From positions 29,772,637-29,836,636 of the forward strand of contig CM066994.1 in assembly GCA_033977485.1 (NCBI GenBank): DNA of 64,000 nt. Direction: 5' to 3'. The first letter of the stretch is position 1. Each line of letters starts with the position of its first letter. The position numbers and the translations under genes were made by a program. A model generated the notes under the pieces. That model saw only the letters and a program-made list of their open reading frames with translations, was not told the DNA's origin and ran no database searches. The stretch is from Hydrangea macrophylla (Eukaryota > Streptophyta > Magnoliopsida > Cornales > Hydrangeaceae). Shown here in pieces: positions 1-10,884 of this stretch.

Positions 1-297
1 AATAAACAAACAGCATCAAATGGTTTATGTTACTGTGATACATGCTGTGGAAATTTAGGGGAAGCCCAGACCATCATGAGATCACAAGAGGAAGAAAACC
101 CAATTCAAAAGAGTTTTGATGCATTAGACGCCACTGATTTGCCGTTGATACATGTTCCGGACATGCCACCATTACAAGACTTATTTGATTTGGATGGATA
201 CATTAGTGCTTTAAACACGTTTCCACTTGATGTATATACAAGATCAGATGGTTTATTGGATACTGCAGAGCTCGATTGGTCCCTTAATTTGTTCTGA
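1..297 (+). CDS. NAC-A: 3' end of a NAC-domain transcription factor gene (cut by window edge)
   Basis: The frame is open from base 1 to the TGA at 295-297, giving 98 codons that align with residues 350-439 of the intact NAC-C gene (57015-58334). No NAC domain lies inside the window; this is the acidic C-terminal tail only. It holds the last copy of the module that NAC-C carries three times (MRSQEEEN, KSFDALDAT, HVPDMPPL) and the shared ending WSLNLF. Relative to NAC-C it has 7 extra codons (RSDGLLD, about 238-258) and a few substitutions. The ATG at 76 is internal, not a start. The tail is probably a transcription-regulatory region; that role is inferred from its acidic composition and position behind a NAC domain. 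Confidence 0.9.
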   Translation, partial: NKQTASNGLCYCDTCCGNLGEAQTIMRSQEEENPIQKSFDALDATDLPLIHVPDMPPLQDLFDLDGYISALNTFPLDVYTRSDGLLDTAELDWSLNLF

Positions 298-1881
298 ATA
301 AGGTTCTCTTTCACGATCAGTTTGGTGTTTTTAGATTTTCCGTTAGGAAAACACGGAAAGTTGTAATCTTTGTTCTTTACTAGACGATCGTTTGGTTGCC
401 ATTAATTTGTTCTTGTGACTGGAGATTCTTGGTTATAGTAATACAATTCTTTTTCTGACTTTGATGCTTTTTTTTTTTTTTTTTAAATTTCTTTTTCTTA
501 ACTTTATTGGGACAGAATGTTATGTTGTTATTGCTTGTGGAACAGCAGATTCTATATCTATTGTCTATTGTGTTTTTGTTGTTCATGTTCTCCCGAATTT
601 CCTTTTTGTTTCTTATTTGTATATGTAATATCATATCAGGGAAATTTGTCTTACTGTAACAAATCTGGTTTGCATGAGCAGATTTTATATCTATTGGTCA
701 CTGTTTGTTCTTGATCTTGTTCTTCTTAATGTCCTTCTATTTCCTGTAGCAAATCTGGTTTTTTCTTCATCCTGTTCTTCTTAATGTCCTTCTATTTCTG
801 CTTATGCATATAACATCATAAGGGAAAATAAGTTTCCTGTAGCAAATCTGCTTTATAGGTGAAAACAAACTATGAGCCATCCCCAAACAAATGCTTGAGA
901 TATTCCTTAACTCTCTTCATTACACAAAAAAAAAATTAGTACAACAGATCAGTCACATTTAGATAGACAATTGAAATCTGCTGAACTGTGCCCTTTGCTT
1001 TAGATTTTTTTTTTCTTGGATTTTGTGAGTGAAAAGAAAAGGAATCCCCTGCACCATCACCGGTGCTTCGCAGCTTATGATGGAGATTATATATGAGTAA
1101 TTTGAACAGTTATCCAAACTTATCTTTGCTTGCTGTTGACCAAGTACTTTGTTTCTAGGCCTTTTGGTTGTCTAATTTCATGCCTTTTGGTTGTCTTATT
1201 TCATACAATACTTAGGCATAATAATATTTACCCTTCAGGTTTGTGGACAGTTGAACATTGATATACATTACTGCTCATTATCTAATAGCTTAAGCATTTG
1301 AAGTAACTGGTGACTTAACACGGACATATAGAAAGAAAAGAAAATGTTTTTGGTTTGTGAACATAGAGAATGAAAAGAAATACTATTCCACCTAGAGATG
1401 AGCTGCATTTATATCAGTAGTTCCATTGATTATATTTCAATGCTTAACAGTACTTTTTTCAAAATCTGATGGTTTTTATGGAGTAACTTGTTTGGCACTG
1501 AATGCTATGTTCTTGATTCCGTTTCTTGTGAAACAGCAGATTTTATATTCAATGTGTACTGCTTTTGCTTGATCTGGTTCTTCTTAATCTAAGCTTCAAA
1601 CTAGATCCATGAAAAAATAAAAAATAAAGGAAAGTTTTCTGACCAAAACCGTCCATACAAACATTAAAGAACTCACAGAGCTGTGTTTGGTAGGCTATAT
1701 TTGAAAAGTGTTGCTTTTCTCTGTCAACAATCTTGTTACTGATTTCTAAGTTAGCATAACTAAGGTGTAAATACAAATAATCTCGTTATATGTTATACCC
1801 AAGAACGCTTTCTTTCCCTTTTTTTTTTTTCTCTTCTTCTTCTTCTTCTTCTTCTTCTGTTAAGCACCCCAACTACAAGAA

Positions 1882-1929
<48 letters not shown>

Positions 1930-2560
1930 GAGAGAGAGAGAGTTTGCTCTTTTCTGTAACGTCCCTTTTGGCAGAAACTAATTACCATGTAACCCTTTCT
2001 GTCACAACTAATTTATGCAGCAAAAATGCATTTATAACTATGGAGACTATAAACATAAGAAATAAGAATGAATGATTTTGGAGTAAAATGATTTTGATAA
2101 CTGCTATAGCTGCCATTCTTTTTACACACTTGCTTCTGAGGAGACTTGACAGAAAATGCCAAACTTTCAGGGAAAAAAACTGTTTTGGACAATTTAGGAC
2201 ACGTTATTGGATTTGCATTTCTTCATTTTGGACTCTATTTGCTATTTCTAGGTTGATTTTTTCATTGTAAACCGTTTTGGACAGGTTTGGTTCTTTTTCG
2301 GACAGTTTAGGGCAGATTATTGGACTTGTTCATTAAAAATTTTTTTTTTTTGCTAAACTTGTGCTTGTGTTGATTTGTCGATTTAAATGGTTCATTTTGT
2401 AAAGCTTGCTGAGTAGTTGCAACGTAGATCTAAGTTAATGGTTGGCTGAGTAGTTGCAACGTAAATCAAGGATCGATGGTGCTGGCATTTTGAGGACAGT
2501 GATGCAAAGGTCGAATAGGCTGATGTGAGTTGTATCTTCCTCAGTTGTCAATGGACATGG
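298..2560. other. 3' flank of NAC-A, no gene seen
   Basis: AT-rich sequence without a convincing gene. A unit containing gttcttcttaatgtccttct occurs twice (about 718-800) beside repeated aaatctggttt strings. A (TTC)n tract is at about 1833-1857 and a (GA)n tract at 1884-1942. Short open frames here are low-complexity or unsupported. The first few hundred bases should include the NAC-A 3' UTR; I could not place a polyadenylation site confidently. Confidence 0.6.
1884..1942. repeat. (GA)n microsatellite
   Basis: Nearly pure GA dinucleotide tract with a few interruptions, preceded by a (TTC)n tract at 1833-1857. The equivalent tract in the other segmental copy is at 59813-59870 and differs in length. 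Confidence 0.95.
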
Positions 2561-2807
2561 TCGTGATCATGGTGTGAATGCTTGATGCTTTGGGGTGTTA
2601 GAGCATGTTGTCCCGAGACTTTGGTATATGCTGTTCTTTGCATTTGTTTGGTCCATTTTGATTTGGCTTGCGAGAAATAATGTAATCTTTGAAATTGGGG
2701 AGATTGATAGATCGGAGACAATAGAACTTGTTAAAGCGAGACTGTGCTGGTGGTTTAAATCAAGAGTAAAAGAAATATATATGTGCCCTCGTTCACGTGC
2801 AAGTTGA
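2560..2807 (+). pseudogene. LINE ORF2 C-terminal fragment
   Basis: The 70-codon frame from 2595 contains WSILIWLARNNVIF and a downstream ELVKARLCWWFKSR stretch, which resembles the extreme C-terminal region after the reverse transcriptase in plant L1-type LINE ORF2 proteins. No reverse transcriptase or endonuclease is attached, so this is a relic. The same fragment is present at 60569-60766 with few changes, so it predates the segmental duplication. Identification rests on the motif alone and is moderate. Confidence 0.55.
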
Positions 2808-2810
2808 GCA

Positions 2811-3655
2811 ATTAGATCGCTGTCGAGGTTGGAACCGCCTTTGAGGACAGTCTTGCAAAATCAACAGTTGATAGATCAAAGCCTTTGCTAGCAGTCATGG
2901 TTTTTGGTCCATCACTTTCTGCTTAAAATGTTGTTTTCTGTCTTTTGTTTTGTTAACATCCAACTGTCTTTTATGGGATTTCTTTCATTCTTTGTATACT
3001 GTTGTGTGTAATTCATAGGACTATTAGGACAACTTTCAAATTGGTCTCTTTATACATTTTGTTTTAATAAGTAAGGGTCATTGCACACGTGATAGTGGAA
3101 CCACTAAAATCAACTTTCAATAAAAATCACGTGGTCCCGTTGTAATGGTTGTTGGGTTCACTGCGACATCTTTACGTCCATGTATCGGCATCCCATATCC
3201 TTATTTTAGCTTTTGAACCCAAGTTAAGCCTTTGAATCCCATTGTACGCATGACGTATCCTCAAATTAATTAAGTTAAGCCTTTATCCGCAATTTGAAGG
3301 GCTACTCAACCAAAGGCTTTTTCACCTATGAGATCCTCATTTTAATAAGAATATAGTCTAGCCATAGTCTTTTGTAAAATAATTTTACAAAGCAGCCTTC
3401 TGCCCAGAATTGAACAACAGTGAACTGTTGGCTATTGCAGAGTGTACCATTTGTTAGTGGCTCACTCTGGACATTGTTATTAGTAACCAAGCAGTCCAAT
3501 GATGTGGTCTTTGTACTAGTAAATTGTTTTCTTGATTATGCATGCGTTATTAATTTCTTGATATGCCTACAAATTTTTTTGAAGATTTTGTTATTTCAGG
3601 TTTCGATTGGGATGCATATGACTAGAACCTAAGGCTCAAATTGTTGATTTTTTTT
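2811..3655. other. Intergenic, no gene seen
   Basis: AT-rich sequence homologous to about 60770-61707. Open frames such as the one at 3420-3632 show no recognisable domain. The other segmental copy has small insertions here, for example a triplicated aattaattaag-type unit near 61247-61295. Confidence 0.5.
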
Positions 3656-4063
3656 AGGGGAAAATACCTTTTACCCCCTGTGATTGCACACATTTTTTCA
3701 TAACCCCCTATGGTTCATTTTGTAACACTTAACCCCCTGTACTAATGACTGAAGTGGGACTGTTAACTTTTCTAATGGAGAAAAGGAGATGACATTAATA
3801 CCCCCAAGCCCCTATACATAATCTTTAGGGGAAAATACCTTTTACCCCCCCCTGTGGTTACACACATTTTCTCATAACCCCCTTTGGTTCATTTTTGTAA
3901 CACTTAAGCTCCCTGTACTAATGACTGAAGTGGGACTGCCGTTAGAAAAGTTAACAATCTCACTTTAGTCATTAGTACAGGGGAGTTAAGTGTTACAAAA
4001 TGAACCACATGGGGGTTATGAGAAAAAGTGTGTAACCACAGGGGAGTAAAAGATATTTTCCCC
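3656..4063. mobile_element. Foldback/MITE-like element: one partial arm plus one complete foldback
   Basis: Positions 3827-4063 form a long imperfect inverted repeat: the left arm starts aggggaaaataccttttac and the right arm ends with its complement (gtaaaagatattttcccc), with roughly 110 bases per arm and little loop. Positions 3656-3826 repeat the left arm directly in front of it. The same double structure is at 61708-62117. No coding capacity is seen, so it is non-autonomous. The superfamily cannot be fixed from this sequence. Confidence 0.75.
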
Positions 4064-4699
4064 TTTTTTTTTTACTTATCGAAATAATTATTCCTATTCA
4101 ATATGGCTGTTCTCATTTTCCTTTAAATTTCTAGTACTATATAATTTAACAAATGAAAAAATAAAAAAATTGCCCGATATATACCAAACAATCAGAGAAT
4201 TAATTGTTCCTAAGAAAGACATACTCTATCATGTAGAGATCCGCCTAAAGCACACTCAGTTGAGATAAGGGCTTTCACTTGTGGTTCAATTTGGGTTTAT
4301 ACACGCAAACGAAAATCACATAGTGGCTACGCTAAAATATTTGCTTAATTGAGATTTTTTGATTGGGGCCATAATTATTATGGTTAGAGTTGTTACTAGG
4401 GCTTAATTTTGGTTGATTGAGATTGCGTCCTTGACTTAAGATGATCAACGAGGTAAATTATTGAAAAGCTATGAAGCATGGACACGAATACGCCGATACG
4501 GATATGACTCGACAATGGTACGTCGATGTGATAAATCCTAAAAAATGATGACACGACACTGCAGGGATATAGATTTTTTTATAATAAAAAATAGTTTAAT
4601 TTTAAGCTCATTTCTTACGTTTTTCATAAATGTTATTCAAATATTTATAGGATGTTCATTTCACATTTTTCGAACGCTATTGTTTAATATTAAGAAAAT

Positions 4700-4753
<54 letters not shown>

Positions 4754-5900
4754 TAGACGGTCAAAGAAGAGAGAGAGAGAGATGAGATCGGACAATGAGG
4801 GTCTTGAGAGACTAATATCGGGAGAACGTGAGGAGATAAATGATGTAATGCTTGACAAAATCAAATATGTTTTGGTTTTGAAAATGTTAAAAAAAAAAAA
4901 AAAAAAACTAACAAAAGTCATCTCTTTGGTCAAAAAGAGCTTCTCTCCATGTCCCTTGAAGTGTTCCGCCATATGTCGATGATGTGTCTGCCTCTAAAAA
5001 TTACATAACACGTATTTTTCACGTCCGATACGTGTCGAAGGTGTGTTAGATGAGTGTCGGTATCCGGTACATGTTGGACACGGGTACAAAGCCATTTTCC
5101 GAAGTGTCGGTAATTCCTAGTTGAAAAGTATTGAGTTGATTGTAGTTGTGTCACTATTTACAAGATCAATGAGAAATATAGAAAAATATTAAATTGTAAT
5201 ATAGAAAAATATTAAATTGTGTGGTGGTATGTATGTTGTAGTGATGGTGGGGACCGGAGGAGGATCAATGCATATTATTTAAATCGGTATATTTTTAAAT
5301 TTTAAATGGGTCAGTGTAATTTTAAAAAACTACTAGGGAGGTCCGTGTAATCTGATACAATCTCGAGGGAGGTCAACATAAACATTAGAGGAACAGTTAA
5401 GGTCATTTTTGGAAGAACAACGCAATTGTTTAATGACGAAAGCATTTTTTGTTAGGGGTGATAACGTTTTTGTAATTGAGAGAGAAAGGAGTTACCTAAA
5501 CATTAAACTCAAGACAGATAAGTGTAGTTATAACCAAAAAAAAAAACTCACAGGCAGTGTATTAAACTTAACCTGCAGGGAGGTCAGATTATTGTAAGTT
5601 AGCAAAATTAATCCAAAGATATAACAAGTGTCCTATAATTGTAATTTTGTTACTACACATTGTTGTATCAGCCACTTCTTCATTTTTATTAGCACTCTTG
5701 CTAGCAGTATCTATTTCAACAGTTCCACCCGGACATAGTTTAATCAGGACAAAGCTAATAGGAGCATCTGCTAATCGTAGACAATCATATGTTCTATTTC
5801 GTTTGCGAATGTAGAGAATGTAAATAAAATCTATTTGGTGAGCGGGCATAGAAATTAAAAGAAAATTCGATTTCACTTAAAGATTAAGCTGCATTTTGCC
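4064..5900. other. Intergenic with (GA)n tract, no gene seen
   Basis: This contains (GA)n at about 4701-4785, a poly-A tract near 4889-4907 and a region rich in gacacg/gtgtcgg strings at about 4480-5120. Long frames here (for example 4545-4982) are driven by the microsatellite, with ERER on one strand and LSLS on the other. The same structure is at about 62118-63900. Confidence 0.5.
4701..4785. repeat. (GA)n microsatellite
   Basis: Interrupted GA tract; its counterpart at 62758-62797 is shorter, so the locus has changed length since the segmental duplication. Confidence 0.9.
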
Positions 5901-5939
5901 ATATAGAACAAACTACTCTAGCAAAATCTGTCAAATAAA

Positions 5940-6260
5940 TTCCAATGAACAAGCATTTGTCACTAAAAGGGCTAATTGGACTTATTTTGTTACAGTTGTG
6001 AAACTTCTCTTTTCTTCTCAACTTGCAAACAAGAGGAAAGAAAGTAACTTTCTCTTCTCTCCTAAACTCCCAAATAAGATGAAAAAAACTACCATCCTTT
6101 CTCTTCTTTTCTTTTCTATCCTCACTTATGACTTTCTCTTCTTTTCTTTTCTCTCCCTAGCTCCCAAACATAGTGTTAGGGATGAAAATGCCAAATTTCA
6201 AACCTTAGGGTGTAAAATGCTAAACCACCTAAACATTTTAAGGGTGAAAAGTTCAATTAC

Positions 6261-6297
<37 letters not shown>

Positions 6298-6355
6298 ACA
6301 TTTCAATTCTCCTCCAATCAATGAGAAGGAAAGGCAATGTCAACAATATTGTCTA
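5940..6355. mobile_element. Degenerate TIR element with flanking homology to 54550-54800
   Basis: The stretch gggctaattggacttatttt and a later block with gatgaaaatgccaaatttca and agggtgaaaagttcaatt match the complete TIR element at 54439-54713. Similarity continues beyond the element's end (tgacatttcaa, aaggaaa, tctag..attattta), so the two sites share flanking DNA and are not independent insertions. A pyrimidine-rich insert at about 6005-6160 and a poly-A tract at 6263-6293 interrupt this copy. Confidence 0.65.
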
Positions 6356-6368
6356 GATACTATTTACT

Positions 6369-6520
6369 TATGGGTAAATTACACTTTTTACCCTTGTAGT
6401 GTGAGGGTCGTGACACTTTAGTCCATGCAATTTCAATTTGACCATTTAAGACCCTAGAGTTTCTTAAGTGTGACAATTAAGTCGAATCAGGTCATTTATA
6501 ATTAATCTTGTAACCGTAGT
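6369..6520. mobile_element. One end of a TIR element
   Basis: The sequence gggtaaattacactttttac followed by cccttgtag, then cactttagtcc and caatttcaatttg, matches the terminal repeat of the elements at 48510-48891 and 50151-50430. I did not find the opposite end, so this is a fragment. Confidence 0.5.
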
Positions 6521-8038
6521 GGTTTAAAGAATTATATTAAACTCCCCAGAAGTTCTCTTAAATTCAGCATTTTTATCTTTTCTTTGAATATCAAATTATT
6601 TTACTATCAGCTTTAATTAATCTGGTATCGAAGGCTGGTTCCTCAGCCTAGTAACCTAGTAACTTTACTATATGAATATTAGATATGCAGCAAACTAGAA
6701 TAAGATAATTTAAATAATTCAAGCAAAAAATGAGTCTTAGTAATCCATAAAAAGTAAAATACCTAAATAAAAACTCTCATTTTTTTTAGGTATCTTTCTT
6801 TTAATGGATTACTAATTCAAACGGATTTTCTGGAGGATCTTCTTTACATGGGCAAGGGTAAGAATCGAAAGGATTCTGGTTTCTGGTCTTCTTTCCTAAT
6901 TACTGTTTGCTACATTTGTTGGTTCGGGTAGACCCAAACTTGTAAAAACAAAATTTTCTAAAACTACTTGTGTGAGTGATACACAAGGTTCATATTATCT
7001 AACTTCTGTTAGTGCGAATGTGAAAGGTGAGTAGGAAAGTACCCTCACCTAAAGCTTCCTAGAGAGTGTTGAAGCACACAAGCTTAACAAGTGATGAAAG
7101 AGATTAAAAGAAGAAATTTAATAAATCAACATATTTTATTTAATGATTGAAAAGAGAAATTACAAGAGAGTAATTAAATGCTAAGAAAGCTTAAAAAAAC
7201 TAAGAATGCTAAGAGTGCTAAGAATGTTGTTGAATGCGGTTTGGGATGCTTTTTCGAGGTGATGCAGAGTATTTGAAAGCTTGGCCTGCCTACTGATTTA
7301 TATCTGCCTAGATGGTACAAATAAGGCAAGAAACTGATAAAACCAATCTGGTAAAAAATCCCAAATTTTATCTCCACCAGTCTGATCATGAATCTGTACT
7401 ATATCTTGGCTTGATTCGGCTGATTTCCAAGGCATGTAAAAATATTACTTCCAATAAGATAAAGATTATCTTCCCAAAATATTGATAATATCTTGATATA
7501 GCAGTATTCATAACCAATTAGAGATATTATCCTTCCATATATTATAATTAATTCTATATACTGATAATATCTCCCCTCATGTGATAATATTATCTTATAT
7601 ACTTTCCTTATCCCCAAACTGATATGATCTATCAAATTCTCCCTATAATAAGCTGATAAGGTTTATCAAGAGATATTAGGGCTAAATACCTTCCACGAGT
7701 GACCAAAAAATAAGGAAGCCAAACATTCACCAGCCCGAAAATGGCTAAACAAGCCTTAGGCCGATGGACTGTGGACACGAGCATGTGGCTGAAGGAAATC
7801 CTCATACATTTCTTCATTTGTGATACCTCCACTTGGTCAACATAACTAATGATTTCAATTAATGAATTGCATGGGACCCTCCACTTGGAATACAATCATA
7901 ACTCTTAAAATGGGATTCAAGCCTAAACTGTAGCCACTAAATCGGGCTCCACCCACTAAACTCATCAGCCTGACTTTTAACAAATCAGTCCGAATTTAAA
8001 TATGAACCATGCCAGTCCGATCAAATGGTGACCAGTCC
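6521..8038. other. AT-rich intergenic DNA, no gene seen
   Basis: No domain was recognised in any of the short frames here (7174-7389, 7399-7635 and 7632-7895 on the minus strand). A short direct repeat, taagaatgctaagagtgcta, is near 7200. The sequence just before 8039, AGTCC (8034-8038), is the candidate 5-bp target site of Gypsy-1. Confidence 0.4.
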
Positions 8039-8689
8039 TGTCACGCCCCGATGTAGCATAAATATGGAAAGCGTTTAATTTCCTTTATAGACCCATAGGT
8101 CGCGACAGTTTGAAGGATTAATTCCGTCCCAAACGTCGAACAACATAAAACCATAATCAGAGTAGAGCAATCAAGACTTATAAAACTTTCTAACTTAATA
8201 AATATTACAGCACGGGATCAACTAAGGCACACTCCGCCTGAAAAAAAATAATATCTATTGTCTATTACAGTCATCCTTATTACAATAACGATTCATAACC
8301 AAAGACATGTAATAATAATAAATTCCTCCTCAGTATTGATTCAGTTCGCGTAGTCGTAAGGTTCAACCTGATCATAACCTGAAAAGCCTAGACACGAATA
8401 TCCAGGATGCATCAACGTCGTCAGCTTCAAGAAGCTGGTGAGTATTAAAAACATGAACTCGAATGTAAAACATACTCATTTACAATTTTCCCTTTTTCAG
8501 TTTCATAAATCAACGGTTTAACTATAGAAATAAATTCAATTTATAAAATGATGAGGATAATATTAAAATATTCAATTCATAAAACATATGACCGTGTATG
8601 AGACCAATGTAACCATTCTCATCTTACCGACTCTTTTTCTCTCAACAACACAATACCCAACACTCTCGCTCCAGTATCTTTGAAATACT

Positions 8690-9050
8690 CCGATAGCCAC
8701 ACTTTAGCATAGGGGTACCAGGAAGTGTCCAGTTTGCCTCACACATTAGTATAGGGTACCAGGGAGTGTCCAATGCCTCACACTTTAGTACCTAATCCGC
8801 CTCGCAAATACCGGAGGAAACCTCACGCAGTATCCAGACTCGGGTACCAGGGAGTGTTCGTAGGCCGCACTTTAGCAATACCATGGGTGCCGGGAAATGT
8901 CCAAGTTCGGCGTCACACACTTTAGCACTACCAGGGCGCCAGGGAGTGTCCAATTTTTCCACAGTCGCATTTCAAAGACACTCTAGCCGCCATCTCAAAA
9001 ACATCACACTTTGGTACACCAATACCAGGGAGTGTCCACACACAATCTCG
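8690..9050. repeat. Degenerate tandem array inside Gypsy-1 LTR
   Basis: A unit containing ccagggagtgtcc plus cacactttagta recurs about five to six times with variable spacing and drift. Confidence 0.75.
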
Positions 9051-9430
9051 ACCACATACTCTTTTCCACACTGACCATCACTCACCATGCATGTACAACT
9101 AACTCCACATGAATGACATGTGACTTAATACAGAAATATAAAGTACTTGAAATGATAACTATGGATATACGAGAAGAAATCAAGTCTTATATGAAACAAT
9201 CAGTGAATTCATCAAAGAATGTTTTAATATGCTTTTATCGCTACTCGAACACAAGTGGGTCTACTTTGAAGCAAATGCCCTCAAAATTGAGTTATAATTT
9301 TTGTGTATGAATTACATATCAAAAGAAAGGTCTTTGAGTCTAGTTTCCAACGCTTGAAATTGTGCGCGTTTTCGAGCTTTCTAGAGGAAGTTATGATCGT
9401 TTTACTAAAAGTCGTCAGTGCTGAAAAATG

Positions 9431-9524
9431 TCAATTGATTAGCAAAAGTGGCAATTGATTGGTATACATGCTAATCGATTGGTATACATTCCAATCGATT
9501 GGTAAACATGCCAATCGATTGGTA
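9431..9524. repeat. 20-bp tandem repeat inside Gypsy-1 LTR
   Basis: About four to five units of period 20, with consensus close to ccaatcgattggtatacatg. The core CCAATCGATTGG is a perfect 12-bp palindrome in the later units. Confidence 0.9.
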
Positions 9525-10137
9525 TCAGCAGTTTCTCTCCTGTTACGAATTTAAAGCCTATTTTTGACCCATTTTAAAATCTGAATGCAAACAAGACTTG
9601 TAATATATGGTTCTCTCCGTTTTCCGCAAGGATCATGAATACGCGATCGATTTTAACTAGTTTCAATCGTAGCTCTCGGATTTTACAAAAAACCGAGGGT
9701 GACAAAACTTCAATTCTAATATACTTTCATATACGAATGAATTAAGCTCCATTGCTTTAAATACAACCTCTAGGGACTATAATATTTCATTTTTATCTAT
9801 CAAAAACGATTTTGGTTAAGTTTGAAAAATCACCATTTTTATACCACGAATAAGCTTAAACGAATTTCATATAAACACATACTAATTCAAATAATTTAAA
9901 CTGTAACTAAGCATGAAATTACATTACAAGTGAGTTAGTAATACTCACTGTGATTGTGAATAAAGAGATTGTTGAGAAAGAGATAAGGAATAAGCAATCT
10001 CAATTACAAGCTTTCAAGCTATGGAGGTTGTACTTCTCTCTCTAAAATTTTATGTAACTAAACTCTCAAGCTCTCTCTTTTCTCTTTGTATTTCTGGAAT
10101 TAAGCAGAGAATGTGTCTATGAGGGGTGTAGGAGGTG

Positions 10138-10145
10138 TATATATA
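10138..10145 (-). promoter_or_regulatory. Gypsy-1 LTR TATA box
   Basis: TATATATA lies about 740 bases into the LTR in its own orientation (minus strand), followed leftward by a gagaga-rich stretch. It is the best candidate core promoter of this LTR; function is inferred from position. Confidence 0.5.
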
Positions 10146-10884
10146 GAAGCACATTTGGGAGAACTTGGTGCCCAGGCATGTATACAAGGTACATACGTAT
10201 ATACACAAACATGTGAACTCTACAGTTCACCAAGGTCAAGTAAACTCTTAGGGGGTAGACTGAAGTTTTGGGTAATGAGGCTTATGACTCAAATCAATAC
10301 ACACCATAGGAGTACAACCAAACAAGGCTCTATCTAGTTGGCTAGAATTCACTTGTGGTGTTTGGCAAATTAGCTTATGGTACTAGGAATGTACATAACC
10401 AAAAGCAACATCCAAACAAGGCCTACCCAATCATTGCTAGCATTAATTGGATATAAAGCAATGGTCATTCCAGATTGACGGGAAATCAAAACTGTAGGAG
10501 TTTAAAATGTCGCGGACAGTTTTGAACACAAACTGGTATTTTTGTGGTACGGTGATTACCACAAAAATACCAAAAATTCATTTTAACGTAGGAAATACTT
10601 TTCCGATTTCATAAAAATATAGTTTGAGTTAAAAGAAAACATTTCCATCGTTTTGAAATACAGATTTGAAATCCAACACCGTTATTACTAAATTTATAAA
10701 ATTGCAGTTTGACCCCAAAAAAAATTTAAAACATGAAACAAAATGTATAATCAGTATTAACATGTGAGGATTGAAATTAAAATCAAAGTGGACAATACAT
10801 TTTGATTTTAAATATGACAATGTAAATACAGATTAATTATAGAAATGTCAAATTAAAATTTAAATGAAAATGCAGGTTGTTACA

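Larger units (their letters stand above)
1..5988 (+). repeat. Segmental duplication, copy 1 (NAC-A 3' end plus downstream DNA)
   Basis: This stretch runs colinearly with 58062-64000, starting inside the NAC reading frame and still matching at the right window edge. By eye the two copies are nearly the same, differing by scattered substitutions, microsatellite lengths and a few indels. Shared landmarks in order are the NAC tail, (TTC)n/(GA)n tracts, a LINE C-terminal fragment, a double foldback element, a second (GA)n tract and a poly-A tract. Both ends are limited by the window, so the true unit is longer. Confidence 0.95.
8039..10884 (-). mobile_element. Gypsy-1 3' LTR
   Basis: Read on the minus strand, this 2846-bp LTR starts TGTAACAACC at 10884 and ends CGGGGCGTGACA at 8039. 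That is the TG...CA layout, and the ends match those of Gypsy-2 and TRG. A purine-rich tract (complement of tccttcctccctt, 10885-10897) directly precedes it, as a polypurine tract should. It contains a TATA box at 10138-10145, a repeat array at about 8690-9050 and a 20-bp tandem repeat at 9431-9524. Its partner 5' LTR is missing. Confidence 0.9.

Noticed and set aside
3420..3632. A hydrophobic 70-codon frame that looks like a membrane peptide
   Set aside because: The other segmental copy (about 61505-61700) does not keep a matching frame, so there is no sign of selection.
4545..4982. Long frames on both strands around the (GA)n tract (also 62602-62997, 59683-59958)
   Set aside because: Their length comes from dinucleotide repeats read as ERER or SLSL; no domain or conserved frame outside the repeat.
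7174..7895. Minus-strand frames in the AT-rich stretch before Gypsy-1
   Set aside because: No domain, no repeat support and composition typical of noncoding DNA.
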